Below, one piece after another: positions 49,981 through 59,150 of a DNA stretch of 64,000 nucleotides. The stretch is taken from the NCBI GenBank assembly GCA_025194985.1, contig JAOANE010000039.1:18454-82453 (forward strand). The letters run 5' to 3'. The notes beneath the pieces were generated by a model that saw only the letters and a program-made list of their open reading frames with translations, did not search any database and had not been told where the DNA came from. The translations under genes were made by a program, and so were the position numbers. Position 1 is the stretch's first letter; the number at the start of each line of letters is the position of its first letter. Source of the DNA: Regnicoccus frigidus (GTDB taxonomy: Bacteria; Cyanobacteriota; Cyanobacteriia; PCC-6307; Cyanobiaceae).

Positions 49981-50208
49981 GTCCAATCGGGATTCCTGAT
50001 TCCCAAGGTCTGAAGTCCGTTGAACTCTCTTGGTCCGCCATGGAATCGTCAGATCCATGGCGGACCACTGACACAATGGGCACCCGCTTCACTACCGCTT
50101 GCAATGGCACACTGATTTGTTGAGGGTTTTTCTTGCAACAGCCTTTTCTTGCAACAGACTTTCCGAGCACTTCCACACCTCACTGCCTTGAGAGAAAGGT
50201 AGTTCACT

Positions 50209-51150
50209 ATGAAAATTCGCATCGGCTACGAACTGATCTATGACATTCCTCAGCCCACACCCATGATCTTGATGTTGAGTGTGCATGAGACACGCCGTCA
50301 AGATCTGCTGATCGCTGACCCTCCGCAACTTGATCCGCCTATTCCCTTTAAGGCCTATCGTGATCATTTCGGTAACTGTTGCCAGCGTTTTGTGGCTCCC
50401 CAGGGACGGCTCAGCCTTTCAACCGATGCCTTGATTAACGATTCAGGCCAACCTGATCGTATGGTGCCTGAGGCTCAGCAGGTTCCTTTGGAACTGTTGC
50501 CGGATGAGACGCTGCTGTTTCTGTTGGGAAGCCGCTATTGCGAAACAGATTGTCTCTCCAACATCGCTTGGCGACTGTTCGGCACGTCTCCTCAAGGCTG
50601 GGGTCGCGTTCAGGCGATCTGTGACTTTGTTCACGGACACCTGCGCTTTGGTTATGAACATGCCAATTCAATGAAGACGGCATGGCAGGCCTATCAGGAA
50701 GGCTCCGGTGTCTGTCGTGATTTTGCCCACCTTGCTGTCACCTTCTGCCGATGCATGAACATTCCGGCGCGCTATTGCACCGGTTATTTGGGTGATATCG
50801 GCATCCCGCCGCATGATGCGCCCATGGACTTTTCTGGATGGTTTGAGGCGTACCTTGATGGCCATTGGTACACCTTCGATGCCAGACACAATACGCCCCG
50901 GATCGGCCGCGTTCTCATCGCCCGTGGTCGCGATGCGGCTGATGTACCGATTACCCATTCCTTTGGCCAAAACGTGCTGGCGGGCTTCAAGGTCGTCACA
51001 GACGAATGGAATGATGATCCCACTGCCCTGACCGGTTCAGACCTGACCGGCTCAGGCGTTGCGATTTCTGATGATGGAAATGGAGGTAGTGATAAAAATG
51101 GAGAAGCCGATGCCGTTGGAGACAAGACCAGAGAATTAGTCATCCATTGA
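50209..51150 (+). CDS. Transglutaminase-like cysteine protease domain protein
   Basis: 313 residues. A beta-rich N-terminal domain (1-100) precedes a transglutaminase-like core with the nucleophile Cys169 in GSGVCRDFAHLAVTFCR and Asp224 in WYTFDARHNTPRIGR. Where many members have the catalytic His before Trp-x-Glu, this protein reads DFSGWFEAYLDG (207-218), so catalysis is uncertain; I believe a subfamily shares this. The acidic C-terminal 45 residues (DLTGSGVAISDDGNGGSDKN) are low complexity. It lies between the two csbD/DUF1328 blocks. Confidence 0.82.
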   Translation: MKIRIGYELIYDIPQPTPMILMLSVHETRRQDLLIADPPQLDPPIPFKAYRDHFGNCCQRFVAPQGRLSLSTDALINDSGQPDRMVPEAQQVPLELLPDETLLFLLGSRYCETDCLSNIAWRLFGTSPQGWGRVQAICDFVHGHLRFGYEHANSMKTAWQAYQEGSGVCRDFAHLAVTFCRCMNIPARYCTGYLGDIGIPPHDAPMDFSGWFEAYLDGHWYTFDARHNTPRIGRVLIARGRDAADVPITHSFGQNVLAGFKVVTDEWNDDPTALTGSDLTGSGVAISDDGNGGSDKNGEADAVGDKTRELVIH

Positions 51151-51358
51151 TGACGCCTAAAGGATCGACCCTTGATGGCGGTTATGCCTCGAAGTTGATC
51201 TGTGGTATCCAATGGGGGTGGAGCTTTGGCGGCTGATCACCGTTGTCTGCTATTTCGCCAAACGACCGGCTGAATTCGATACCCATTGGCTCAGGAACCA
51301 ATTGGTTGGTATCGTTGACTTTACTTTTAGCAGATACTACAGATTTTAAGCAAGTTAG

Positions 51359-51443
51359 CTCAAGGAAGTTCAAAGCCTATGGCTGATCTGTTCTGCCCTC
51401 CCTGTCATACATTGATTGTACGCATCCATTCCACATGGATGCG
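51359..51443 (+). promoter_or_regulatory. csbD upstream module, copy 2
   Basis: CTCAAGGAAGTTCAAAG at 51359-51375; a -10-like TACATT at 51408-51413; stem CGCATCCA (51421-51428), 7-base loop, TGGATGCG (51436-51443). The stem begins 62 bases after the start of the element. ATG 51466 follows 22 bases after the hairpin. The rest of the 51151-51465 gap holds no gene that I can see. Confidence 0.65.
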
Positions 51444-51465
51444 ATTCACAATCGCGGAGTTGATC

Positions 51466-51627
51466 ATGGGTTTAGGTGACAAGGCTCAAGCCACAGCAAA
51501 AGACATTGAAGGCAAAGTTCAAGAAGCATTTGGCAAAGCTACTGATAGTGAGCAAAACCAGTTAGCTGGCAAAGCGAAACAAGCTCAAGCCCAAGGGGAG
51601 CATGCAGTTGAGGATGCGAAAGGCTAA
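51466..51627 (+). CDS. CsbD-family stress protein, copy 3
   Basis: 53 residues from ATG 51466 (MGLGDKAQATAKDIEGKVQE). It differs from copy 1 at only a few positions (for example KVQEAFGKATDSEQNQLAGK). The same upstream module and spacing are present. It opens the second csbD - DUF1328 - exported csbD block, in which an extra small gene is inserted. Confidence 0.88.
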   Translation: MGLGDKAQATAKDIEGKVQEAFGKATDSEQNQLAGKAKQAQAQGEHAVEDAKG

Positions 51628-51762
51628 GTGCCTGGCGGTGCCACCTAAATGTCGTCTTTTCTCTATTGATGCCCTTCGTTTCTTTCCTATGTTCTTGATC
51701 ATGATTTTAAGCCCTCTGGCTTTGCCAGTAAGGGCACAAACCTACCTTTAACCTTCGATACG

Positions 51763-52137
51763 ATGGCACAATCAATTGCAAAGATGCTAAAGGCGTTACT
51801 TGTTTCTGGGTTGCTATTTCTAACCTCCGCCGTTACTGCCTGTGGCTATGCCCCCCAAATGGCCTGGGCAGACGGGCTTCCAGTCACCACGATGATCGGA
51901 GTTACATCATCCGGTACCAGTGCATGGATTGCCTTGTCAGGGCTTGATGTCAGCCAAGACTTCGACCCCAACAAGCAAGAGCGAATTCAAGGCACAACGG
52001 ACATGATGGAGGAAAGCATGCTTGTTCCAGGCGGTATACCCTCTGTTTCCAAGAATGTTGAGCAATCTCTGGAGCGGGCCAGTGGACTGATCACTGGTGA
52101 AACCCAGGAACAGATGATGAAGCAATCTTCTGACTAA
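51763..52137 (+). CDS. Hypothetical exported protein
   Basis: 124 residues. The signal-like start MAQSIAKMLKALLVSGLLFL then TSAVTACG has a possible lipobox (VTAC, Cys27), so it may be a lipoprotein. The C-terminal half (QERIQGTTDMMEESMLVP, SVSKNVEQSLERASGLITGE) faintly resembles CsbD helices but I cannot assign it. It has no counterpart in the first csbD block. It is on the same strand as the neighbouring csbD and DUF1328 genes. Confidence 0.65.
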   Translation: MAQSIAKMLKALLVSGLLFLTSAVTACGYAPQMAWADGLPVTTMIGVTSSGTSAWIALSGLDVSQDFDPNKQERIQGTTDMMEESMLVPGGIPSVSKNVEQSLERASGLITGETQEQMMKQSSD

Positions 52138-52182
52138 TTGCATTAACCAAGCGTCTATTTTTCCACTTCTCGGTGATTCGTC

Positions 52183-52347
52183 ATGCTTCATTATTCTTTT
52201 GTTTTTCTGGTCGTTGCGGTCATTGCCGCAGTCCTCGGTTTTGGTGGGATCGCCGGCTCAGCCGCTGGCATCGCCCAGATCCTCTTCCTTGTGTTCCTCG
52301 TGCTTGCCTTGTTCTCCTTCCTGACGGGGCGTCGCAGCCTGGGCTGA
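52183..52347 (+). CDS. DUF1328 small membrane protein, copy 2
   Basis: 54 residues (MLHYSFVFLVVAVIAAVLGF, then GGIAGSAAGIAQILFLVFLV and SFLTGRRSLG), differing from copy 1 at a handful of residues. DNA identity to 49304-49468 is high, including about 26 identical bases across VVAVIAAVL. Two membrane helices. Role unknown; it lies between csbD copies 3 and 4. Confidence 0.88.
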   Translation: MLHYSFVFLVVAVIAAVLGFGGIAGSAAGIAQILFLVFLVLALFSFLTGRRSLG

Positions 52348-52502
52348 CCATCATGAGGCCCTCAGGTCTCATTGTCAGCTTTGCCTATCAAGTCTAGCTA
52401 TGAGATTTGGCTATCAGCCAGGGCTCATCGCCTTCTGCCAATTGCTGCGCCAAGATCCATTCCATTTTGCTTTGGATCACATCAACACTTCTGGACATTC
52501 CA

Positions 52503-52829
52503 ATGATTCTTTTTCGAAGACTCTTTCATTCAACGTTGAGTTACTGTTTAGGTGGCTTGTTTTCAGTTCTATCTTTTTTCTGCACCTCTCCTTCCCCAGT
52601 GTTTGCTGCATCGACGCCACAACCCTCCATCAACCAACCCCCCATTCTGATGTTGTTTGGTTCTAACAAAGCCAAAACAGTTGCCAAAGATGTTGAGGGT
52701 AAGATTCAGGAATCGATCGGCCTCGTCACTGGTGATGAGGGTGATCGCCTAGCCGGTAAGGCCAAGCAGGCCGAAGCCAATGCCAGGGATACAGCTGACA
52801 CGCTTACGAGCAAAGCTGGCATGGGCTGA
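52503..52829 (+). CDS. Exported CsbD-family protein, copy 4
   Basis: 108 residues from ATG 52503 (MILFRRLFHSTLSYCLGG), the same length as copy 2. The signal peptide ends near PSPVFAAS; then PSINQPPILMLFGSNKAK and a CsbD domain (KDVEGKIQESIGLVTGDEGD, RLAGKAKQAEANARDTADTL). The LMLFGSNKA stretch is shared with copy 2 and looks specific to these exported forms. It closes the second duplicated block. Confidence 0.85.
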   Translation: MILFRRLFHSTLSYCLGGLFSVLSFFCTSPSPVFAASTPQPSINQPPILMLFGSNKAKTVAKDVEGKIQESIGLVTGDEGDRLAGKAKQAEANARDTADTLTSKAGMG

Positions 52830-52950
52830 TTGTGCCCATGTCCTTTCACGAACCAGATGGTCCGGTGTGGTGCGTTCAGGCACCATTTCGGACCATTGAT
52901 CGTTCGTTCGCATGTCTAGTCAACGAAACAACGAACCCACCAGCCTTGCT

Positions 52951-53508
52951 ATGCGTACTCAATATTATTCCGCCTCTAGTCTTGATGGATTCATTTCGAA
53001 ACCTGACGACTCCTTGGATTGGCTGTTCCCACTCGGTGATGTCAATAAAACCAGTTATCCATCTTTCTTAGATGACGTTGGTGCCATTGCGATGGGTTCT
53101 TCAACCTATGGCTGGATGCTGCAACACACGATCAAACATGGCACAGATCAGGCCAACCCTTCTGCCTGGCCTTATGAGCAACCCACCTGGGTGTTCTCAA
53201 GCCGCACCCTGCCAAGCGTTGAGGGCGCTGACATCCGCTTCGTTTCTGGACATGTAAGACCTGTGCACGAAGCCATGAAGGCAGCGGCCCATGGCAGAAA
53301 TCTTTGGCTAGCTGGCGGAGGAGGCCTTGTGGCTCAGTTCTATGACGAGAACCTGCTGGATGAGATTATCGTGCAGATAGGTTCCGTTACCTTATGCAAG
53401 GGAAAGCCACTCTTGCCACGTCAAATCATTTCTCCAGCTTTGAAACTCGTGGCAGTTCAACAATATGGACCGGGTCTTGTGGAACTTCGCTATGAAGTCC
53501 CAACCTGA
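52951..53508 (+). CDS. Dihydrofolate reductase / RibD C-terminal domain family protein
   Basis: 185 residues from ATG 52951 (MRTQYYSASSLDGFISKPDD); an upstream ATG at 52912 is possible. The fold markers are ASSLDGFI at the start, AIAMGSSTYGWML, WVFSSRTLP and LWLAGGGGLVAQFYDENLLD with DEIIVQI. The family reduces pterin or pyrimidine-type substrates with NADPH; the true substrate is unknown. It follows csbD copy 4 by about 120 bases on the same strand. Confidence 0.85.
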   Translation: MRTQYYSASSLDGFISKPDDSLDWLFPLGDVNKTSYPSFLDDVGAIAMGSSTYGWMLQHTIKHGTDQANPSAWPYEQPTWVFSSRTLPSVEGADIRFVSGHVRPVHEAMKAAAHGRNLWLAGGGGLVAQFYDENLLDEIIVQIGSVTLCKGKPLLPRQIISPALKLVAVQQYGPGLVELRYEVPT

Positions 53509-53591
53509 GAGAACATGGGCTCGTTTGTTTGAATCGCTAACTTTGGGGAATGGCTGTTTTTGGTAACAACGACCTTAACATCTGAACTTGT

Positions 53592-54359
53592 TCATAGCCC
53601 AGTGCTTCCGTGCATAATTCCGCCATCGACCATGACGGTTGTTGCCGTGAGATAGCTGGCGCCATCTCCGGCAAGGAACGCTACCATCCGAGCAATTTCT
53701 TCAGGTTCTGCCACGCGGCCGATTGGGATTGATTGATTCAACCGACTGAACTCTTGAGGATCCTCAAGAGTATCCTCATTGATCGGTGTTGCAACAGCTC
53801 CAGGCCCAACGCCGACAACAGAAATCTTGAACCTTGCAAGTTCTAACGCTGCATTCCGCGTTAGCATTCGCATCCCCCCTTTTGAGATGCAATAGGACGA
53901 ATGTCCCGGCATTGGCCAGTCTTCATGAACTGAGCTGATGTTAATGATACGACCACCGCTTCCCTGGCTGATCATTTGCTTGGCGGCAAATTGCGTACCG
54001 AATACGGCGCTTTTAAGATTTACTGCCATTATTCTATCGTAGAGCTCCTCAGTTGTTTCAAGGAGCGGACTATCTGGATTGATGCCGGCATTGTTCACCA
54101 TAATATCTAATCGTCCAAATCGTTTGATCGTGGTCGCAAAGATTCTCCTGAGATCATCCAGTTCTGCGACGTTGCCTTGCACCGTCAAGCAGGGTACGCC
54201 AAAGGCCGTAACTTTTGCCTTGACCTGATCTGCTCCGGCCGGATCGGAGTAGTAAGCGATGACAATCGTTGCCCCCGCACGCGCGAGTTCAACTGCAATC
54301 GCAGCCCCAATTCCGCTGCTTGCCCCGGTGACAATCGCGACATCTTCATTCAAATCCAT
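53592..54359 (-). CDS. Short-chain dehydrogenase (glucose 1-dehydrogenase-like)
   Basis: 255 residues, classical SDR. TGASSGIGAAIAVELARAGA binds NAD(P), NNAG is in IMVNNAGINPDSPLL, Ser is in INISSVHEDWPMPGHSSYC and Tyr-x3-Lys is in SSYCISKGG. VDGGIMHGSTGL resembles the end of glucose 1-dehydrogenases. The substrate is not certain. It is a stress-associated enzyme in other bacteria. It stands alone, convergent with the DHFR-like gene. Confidence 0.85.
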   Translation of the reverse strand: MDLNEDVAIVTGASSGIGAAIAVELARAGATIVIAYYSDPAGADQVKAKVTAFGVPCLTVQGNVAELDDLRRIFATTIKRFGRLDIMVNNAGINPDSPLLETTEELYDRIMAVNLKSAVFGTQFAAKQMISQGSGGRIINISSVHEDWPMPGHSSYCISKGGMRMLTRNAALELARFKISVVGVGPGAVATPINEDTLEDPQEFSRLNQSIPIGRVAEPEEIARMVAFLAGDGASYLTATTVMVDGGIMHGSTGL

Positions 54360-54786
54360 CGTTATCCACGCTGTTTGAGTAAGGAGGTGTGTTGCCGTAG
54401 ACCTTCACAAGAAACTTGCCCATTCTGTCTGCATTGACGAGCCCGTTGAAGGCTCTTGCCCCTTTCCGCCATAGACATCAATCCGTTGAGCATCCCTGCT
54501 GGATCTGTGCCAGATTTCTGCTAGATGTGTGCTGAAAATGACGTGCTTTATGTTGTTGGATGCGATCACCACGCCTAGGAGGGATGAAACCCTGAACTCT
54601 GTCACTACGTTGATTGATGGGTGTCTGATGTGTTTGAGATTCCCATGGAATTTCATTGGTAGTCAGTACAACGAGTCATCAAGAATCAGCACAAAAGATT
54701 TCGCCTGCCTTTCTTTTGTAGCTGCTGAAATGCGCTATAGCGTATGCCTTTGTTGCCATTGAAAAAGCATGGCACAGTGGCGAGAA
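54360..54786. other. Gene-free region
   Basis: 427 bases between the start of the SDR gene and the end of the aldehyde dehydrogenase gene, both on the minus strand. It should carry the SDR promoter. I see no convincing gene, repeat or hairpin; open frames on either strand have no recognisable content. Confidence 0.4.
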
Positions 54787-56157
54787 TTAGGCTCTGCTGA
54801 TGTTGATGAGTTTCTTGTTGACAAACTCAAGAATTCCGAGTTTCGAAAGTTCCCGCCCATATCCTGAATTCTTGATTCCACCGAACGGAAGTTCAGCCTG
54901 AGAGTTTGTCGGCTGGTTGATGAACATCATTCCGGTGTCTACGGATTCTGCGATGGCACAGGCACGTTCTGGATTACTGGTGAAGACTGAACCCCCCAAG
55001 CCGTAGGCAGAATCATTGGCTAACTTGATGGCTTCAGTTTCGTTCTCAACCACATACACCGTAGCCACGGGTCCGAAGAGTTCTTGGTCATAGCTTGGCA
55101 TCCTTGGAGTTACACCAGTCAGGATGGTTGGATTAAAGAATGCTCCTTTACGATCTGGTCGCCCTCCACCGAGAATGACTGTTGCCCCTGCTTCGATGGT
55201 CTTCTGTACTTGATCATCGAGTTGTTGTGCGGCACTTTCGGACGACAATGGGCCTACATCGGTTTTAGGGTCCATTGGATCCCCGAGCTTCATGGATTCC
55301 AGCCCCACTTTCAGCCCATTGATGAATTGCTCTGCTACTGGTTTGACAACAATCATTCGCTTGGAGGCGACACATGATTGTCCTGTATTTGCCATCCGTC
55401 CTTTGATGGCCAGTTCTACTGCTAAGTCCAAGTCTGCATCTTCCAGCACAATAAACGCATCATTGCCTCCCAATTCCAGAACGGAAGGCTTTAGATTCTT
55501 TCCAGCCAGCGAAGCAACCGAACTGCCGGCACTTTCGCTGCCTGTTAATGACACACCACGTACGGCTTTGTGTGCGATTAACGTTGCCATGAATTCGTGG
55601 GGGATCAGCAGATTTGTAAAAACCCCCTCTGGCAGACCGCTCTTCTGCAGCAGGTTGGCAATCCGCTCTGCGCACTGAGGCACGATACTGGCATGGCGGA
55701 CCAATGTGGTATTGCCAGCCATAATGTTGGGGGCGATGAATCGAACCACTTGATAAAACGGGAAGTTCCATGGCATCACCCCAATAAGCACTCCGATCGG
55801 TGCGTGTTGGATGTAGGCTTCTGACCCCTCAAGTTCAAGTTTTTGATTGGAGAGGAATTCTTCAGCGTTATGGGCATAATAATCTACAATCTCGGCGCTG
55901 AGCTCGATTTCATCGAGACTCTCTGCAATTCGTTTCCCCATCTCTAAGGTGATCAGCTCGGCTAGTTCTTGCCTGTGCTCTCTTAGTTGTCTAGCAAATC
56001 TGAGCATGAAATCTTTGCGCACCTCAAAACTCGTATGCCTCCATTGACCGAACATCTCATGTGCCTTGTCAACAGCGTCCAGGGCCTCGTATTTCGTTAG
56101 TGTCTTAAAGCTCCACATGACTTCACGTGTTGCCGGATTAATACTTTTTACGGTCAT
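54787..56157 (-). CDS. NAD(P)-dependent aldehyde dehydrogenase, succinate-semialdehyde type
   Basis: 456 residues. Catalytic Glu lies in SVLELGGNDAFIVLEDADLD and catalytic Cys in NTGQSCVASKRM; the fold motif MPWNFPFYQVVRFIAPNIMA and the ending QAELPFGGIKNSGYGRELSK are typical of the succinate-semialdehyde dehydrogenase group. Cyanobacteria use such an enzyme to close the TCA cycle from 2-oxoglutarate; members also take other aldehydes. It is a single gene. Confidence 0.9.
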   Translation of the reverse strand: MTVKSINPATREVMWSFKTLTKYEALDAVDKAHEMFGQWRHTSFEVRKDFMLRFARQLREHRQELAELITLEMGKRIAESLDEIELSAEIVDYYAHNAEEFLSNQKLELEGSEAYIQHAPIGVLIGVMPWNFPFYQVVRFIAPNIMAGNTTLVRHASIVPQCAERIANLLQKSGLPEGVFTNLLIPHEFMATLIAHKAVRGVSLTGSESAGSSVASLAGKNLKPSVLELGGNDAFIVLEDADLDLAVELAIKGRMANTGQSCVASKRMIVVKPVAEQFINGLKVGLESMKLGDPMDPKTDVGPLSSESAAQQLDDQVQKTIEAGATVILGGGRPDRKGAFFNPTILTGVTPRMPSYDQELFGPVATVYVVENETEAIKLANDSAYGLGGSVFTSNPERACAIAESVDTGMMFINQPTNSQAELPFGGIKNSGYGRELSKLGILEFVNKKLINISRA

Positions 56158-56602
56158 GAGCTTTGCTTAGAAATTGGATAAGTTGCTGATTCTATAGAAG
56201 ACTGTCTAGTGCATGCTTGGCAGTATTTTTGCATTGCTTGTCGCCTCTTTAGATAAGCGCATGGCGTTCTCCCTTGATCGTGATCAGTAGCGAGCCTTCA
56301 ACTCAAAGTATGTCAAAGAACAGAGCCTGTGAGCACCTGGAATCTTCCGTAATTCTTGATTCAGTCTTGAGTTAATCTAGAGCTTGGTGCCTGGACATGA
56401 GTTTCGTCTTGTGTTCGGTCTGTTTCGACAGAATTGAACAGACTTGAACAGACTTGCTTGGACACGCTTGAAACTTGGCGTTCTCTGTTGCTGCGCTGAA
56501 CGAGCAGAATATTGCTGAATGCTTTCCCAGCGCGTTGCTCACAGCACCTTTGTGCGGGCATCCAGAATAGGCCCACAGGCCGCTAAATCTCTGCTGGCAT
56601 GT
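56158..56602. other. Gene-free region with a short tandem repeat
   Basis: 445 bases between the end of the methyltransferase gene and the start of the aldehyde dehydrogenase gene, both on the minus strand. It contains TTGAACAGAC repeated 2.3 times in tandem (56434-56456). The promoter of the aldehyde dehydrogenase is expected here. I see no gene. Confidence 0.4.
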
Positions 56603-57235
56603 CTACGAGTTGATTTTTGTCAGTAGATCGAGACGGTAGTCCACCCTGCACTGACGTTCTTCAGATTTCCATGCCACCCCTTCCCATTCAAGGAATGTTT
56701 GGTGTACTTGGTCTGCAGTGAGTGGATAGTGCGTTTTGCCTGTGTAGTGTACCAATAACAGGCTGCCGCCAGGGATTAAGGCATTAGCGATGTTGGAGCG
56801 TAAAACTTCTAACTCTTGCTGCGAAAGATAGTTGGCAACTTCTGATACCAGGATCAGATCAAATTGTCCATTTGTGAAATCTGTGCTGAGATCACGTCTT
56901 TGGAATCTGACGTTATTGAGGTATTTGCAGCGCACTTCCGCTTTCGCGAGGGCTACTTCCGAGATGTCAGTGGCAAGTAATTGATTGCACCTTAAGGCCA
57001 GTTGCTGTGTCAGTACACCGATGGAGCAACCAAGTTCTAGGGCATTGCAATAATGTAGCTGTGGTAGAACTGCCAATGTTGCCGCGTATTTTGCTGCTTC
57101 GTATGGGCTTGATTCAAACGCCCATGGATCGCTGTTCTGTGTGTACAAGAGATTGAAGTAGTCACGCCCAAAGCAGCTGGAGCCGCTGCATGTGGCTTTG
57201 ATGTGTGGTGTTACTTCAGTCATCGTTTGGCTCAA
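56603..57235 (-). CDS. NodS-like SAM-dependent methyltransferase
   Basis: 210 residues. Motif I is ALELGCSIGVLTQQLA (65-80), preceded by DPWAFESSPYEAAKYAATLA (37-56), the signature stretch of the NodS family of N-methyltransferases. LLATDISEVALAKAEVRC and LSTDFTNGQFDLILVSEVAN follow. NodS methylates the free amine of a deacetylated chito-oligosaccharide; here an upstream PIG-L deacetylase could expose such an amine. The start overlaps the GT2/PIG-L gene by 20 bases. The substrate is unknown. Confidence 0.87.
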   Translation of the reverse strand: MSQTMTEVTPHIKATCSGSSCFGRDYFNLLYTQNSDPWAFESSPYEAAKYAATLAVLPQLHYCNALELGCSIGVLTQQLALRCNQLLATDISEVALAKAEVRCKYLNNVRFQRRDLSTDFTNGQFDLILVSEVANYLSQQELEVLRSNIANALIPGGSLLLVHYTGKTHYPLTADQVHQTFLEWEGVAWKSEERQCRVDYRLDLLTKINS

Positions 57236-59150
57236 TGAAAAGTTCCCAAGGCTGTACGAAGTAGCTGATCATTTCCGGCCTCAGCACGAATCCTTCTGGA
57301 TCGTCATGGATTAATGTACCCAGCTGAGAACGGTGCTGTGCGATAGCGTGTTGCTTTTGCAGCAGTATGGATGAAATATCGAGCCTCCAGGCACAGGCTT
57401 CATGGCTGCTTGGTGCTGCTTCATTGTTTGCATCCTGCCAAGCCCAAATTGGATATTCCAACCAGCGCGGGCGCTCAGCCAAGCCAGCGAAGGTTGATCT
57501 CAGCAGATGCCAAGTGGCTTTGTGATCGTCATGGGGATCTCGTCGCCATGGCACCAAAACGGTGTTCGCTTCAAGTTCAGTGAATAGATCTCTAAGGCGT
57601 CCAATCGTTTGGCCAAAGGCTGGGGTGCAAGGTTGTGGTAATTCGCCATCGCCATAGCGTAGGAACGTTGCTGCGTTCGGTGAGACTCCAAGTGCAGTGA
57701 GGGCGTTGATTGTTTCACCCTCGCGCACTTCTGCGAGCTTTTCGTACGGATGCGATAGTGAGTTTGGATGGGAGCGCGAGCCGTTCGTCATCAACAGAAC
57801 CTTTGTGGGGATACCGCTCTGGGCAAGTAAGGCCAGCAGACCGCCGCAGCCCAGGGTTTCATCGTCTGGGTGGGGAGCAACGATGACCGTTGACCCCAAA
57901 GCCAGTGCTGCCTTTGCGGGACGCAATGGATGACGCTCTGGCTCTTCGAGTAATGATTTGGGTAGCAGTGGAGTTGGCATGATCTGGTTTCTGTGGGGTT
58001 TGACATCTGCATCGATCTGACCGAATCGGTAACGCGCCTGATTGAGGCGCTCCGTCATTGTGATTGGCCTCAGTGAGGCACAGATTTCGCGTAAGGAATG
58101 CAGGGTGGCTCCAATCTCTGCCCCCTGTCCTGGCAGAGGCTTGTCTGGCGTCATGATTAACGAAGACGGTGGAATGCAGCCAGGATTCCCAGCGCATAAA
58201 AGCCCTAATCTGGCCAGACGTGCCTCGGCGTCTGCAGCAGATTCAACCAGTACGAGTTCCGCATGGCGGGTTTGTTGATCCCAGCAGTCAAGTGCGTCGG
58301 CTAAGCCGCCTTGTGCCCTGCCGACCATGCGTGCTGATGTCTGGACCCTGACTTGCGCGCTATGACGAAAGCGACCACCTGAATCAATGATGGCTCGATA
58401 GAGGGCCACGTCTTCGCTACTCCGCTGGAGTGGCATGCCGCCGGCCTGTACGTAGGCGGCCGCAGTGACAGCGAAACTTGCGCCGAAGTGCTGGTGATGC
58501 CTGGGAAATGGATCATGCGCTTCTGGGGCGTAGAGCCAGCGCAATTCTTCCATTGCCCGTCGGTAGGCAATATCGAGAAATAGGAACTTGCGTACACCTG
58601 CTTGCAGTTCGGCTGTTTCTTCTCGATGGAGAGTAATGCGGCCGCCAACGCCGACCACACCCTTGGCAATCTCTGCCTCGGTCTGGGCTATCCAATCGGT
58701 TGCTGGCCGTGAATCAGCGTCAGTGGTGAGAATCAATCCGTTGGGGCGCCCAAGCTTTTCAAAACGGGCCAAGGCCACGTCAAAAAGTGCTTGGCGTGCA
58801 CGCCCCACATGGGCCGTATCGGCGTCAAAAGATACGTCAGCGATGTGGAGATGGAGCTGGTGGAACTGTCTGCACAGATCGAAGCCAACTGAAGCTGTGG
58901 AATCGCTGCAGTTGTTCACTAGAACGATGACCTCGAAACTGCTTGGATCGAGCTTGGCACCGGCAAGATTTCGCTGAGCGGCTAGGGCAGCAATGAGTGC
59001 TGGCAAAACCGCTTCCTCGTTGCGAGCCGGGACAACCACACAAGAACGTAGGTTTGGATGTGGTGCTACCAGCCCTAAATCCAACGACCGCGTGATCAGC
59101 GCATCCTTAATTGATCCGCCCGCATACTGGATTGCTGTCATAATGACCAC
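57216..59150 (-). CDS. Fused GT2 glycosyltransferase and PIG-L deacetylase
   Basis: 644 residues in two domains. The GT2 domain (about 35-300) has VVVPARNEEAVLPALIAAL (38-56), the DxD-like TTDADSRP (142-149) and the SSED base motif (244-247). The PIG-L/LmbE domain (about 415-640) has APHPDDETLGCGG (425-437; His427, Asp429, Asp430) and DPHDDHKAT with His540 and His543 for zinc. Such a pair would attach a sugar and remove its N-acetyl group. It overlaps the acyl-CoA dehydrogenase-like gene by 13 bases and the methyltransferase by 20, so all three are coupled. Confidence 0.9.
   Translation of the reverse strand: MVIMTAIQYAGGSIKDALITRSLDLGLVAPHPNLRSCVVVPARNEEAVLPALIAALAAQRNLAGAKLDPSSFEVIVLVNNCSDSTASVGFDLCRQFHQLHLHIADVSFDADTAHVGRARQALFDVALARFEKLGRPNGLILTTDADSRPATDWIAQTEAEIAKGVVGVGGRITLHREETAELQAGVRKFLFLDIAYRRAMEELRWLYAPEAHDPFPRHHQHFGASFAVTAAAYVQAGGMPLQRSSEDVALYRAIIDSGGRFRHSAQVRVQTSARMVGRAQGGLADALDCWDQQTRHAELVLVESAADAEARLARLGLLCAGNPGCIPPSSLIMTPDKPLPGQGAEIGATLHSLREICASLRPITMTERLNQARYRFGQIDADVKPHRNQIMPTPLLPKSLLEEPERHPLRPAKAALALGSTVIVAPHPDDETLGCGGLLALLAQSGIPTKVLLMTNGSRSHPNSLSHPYEKLAEVREGETINALTALGVSPNAATFLRYGDGELPQPCTPAFGQTIGRLRDLFTELEANTVLVPWRRDPHDDHKATWHLLRSTFAGLAERPRWLEYPIWAWQDANNEAAPSSHEACAWRLDISSILLQKQHAIAQHRSQLGTLIHDDPEGFVLRPEMISYFVQPWELFIEPNDD

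Noticed and set aside
54529..54762. Small + strand frame between the SDR and aldehyde dehydrogenase genes
   Set aside because: Irregular composition, no ribosome site, no family resemblance.
56361..56576. Small minus-strand frame in the gap before the aldehyde dehydrogenase
   Set aside because: It overlaps the short tandem repeat and has no recognisable motif.
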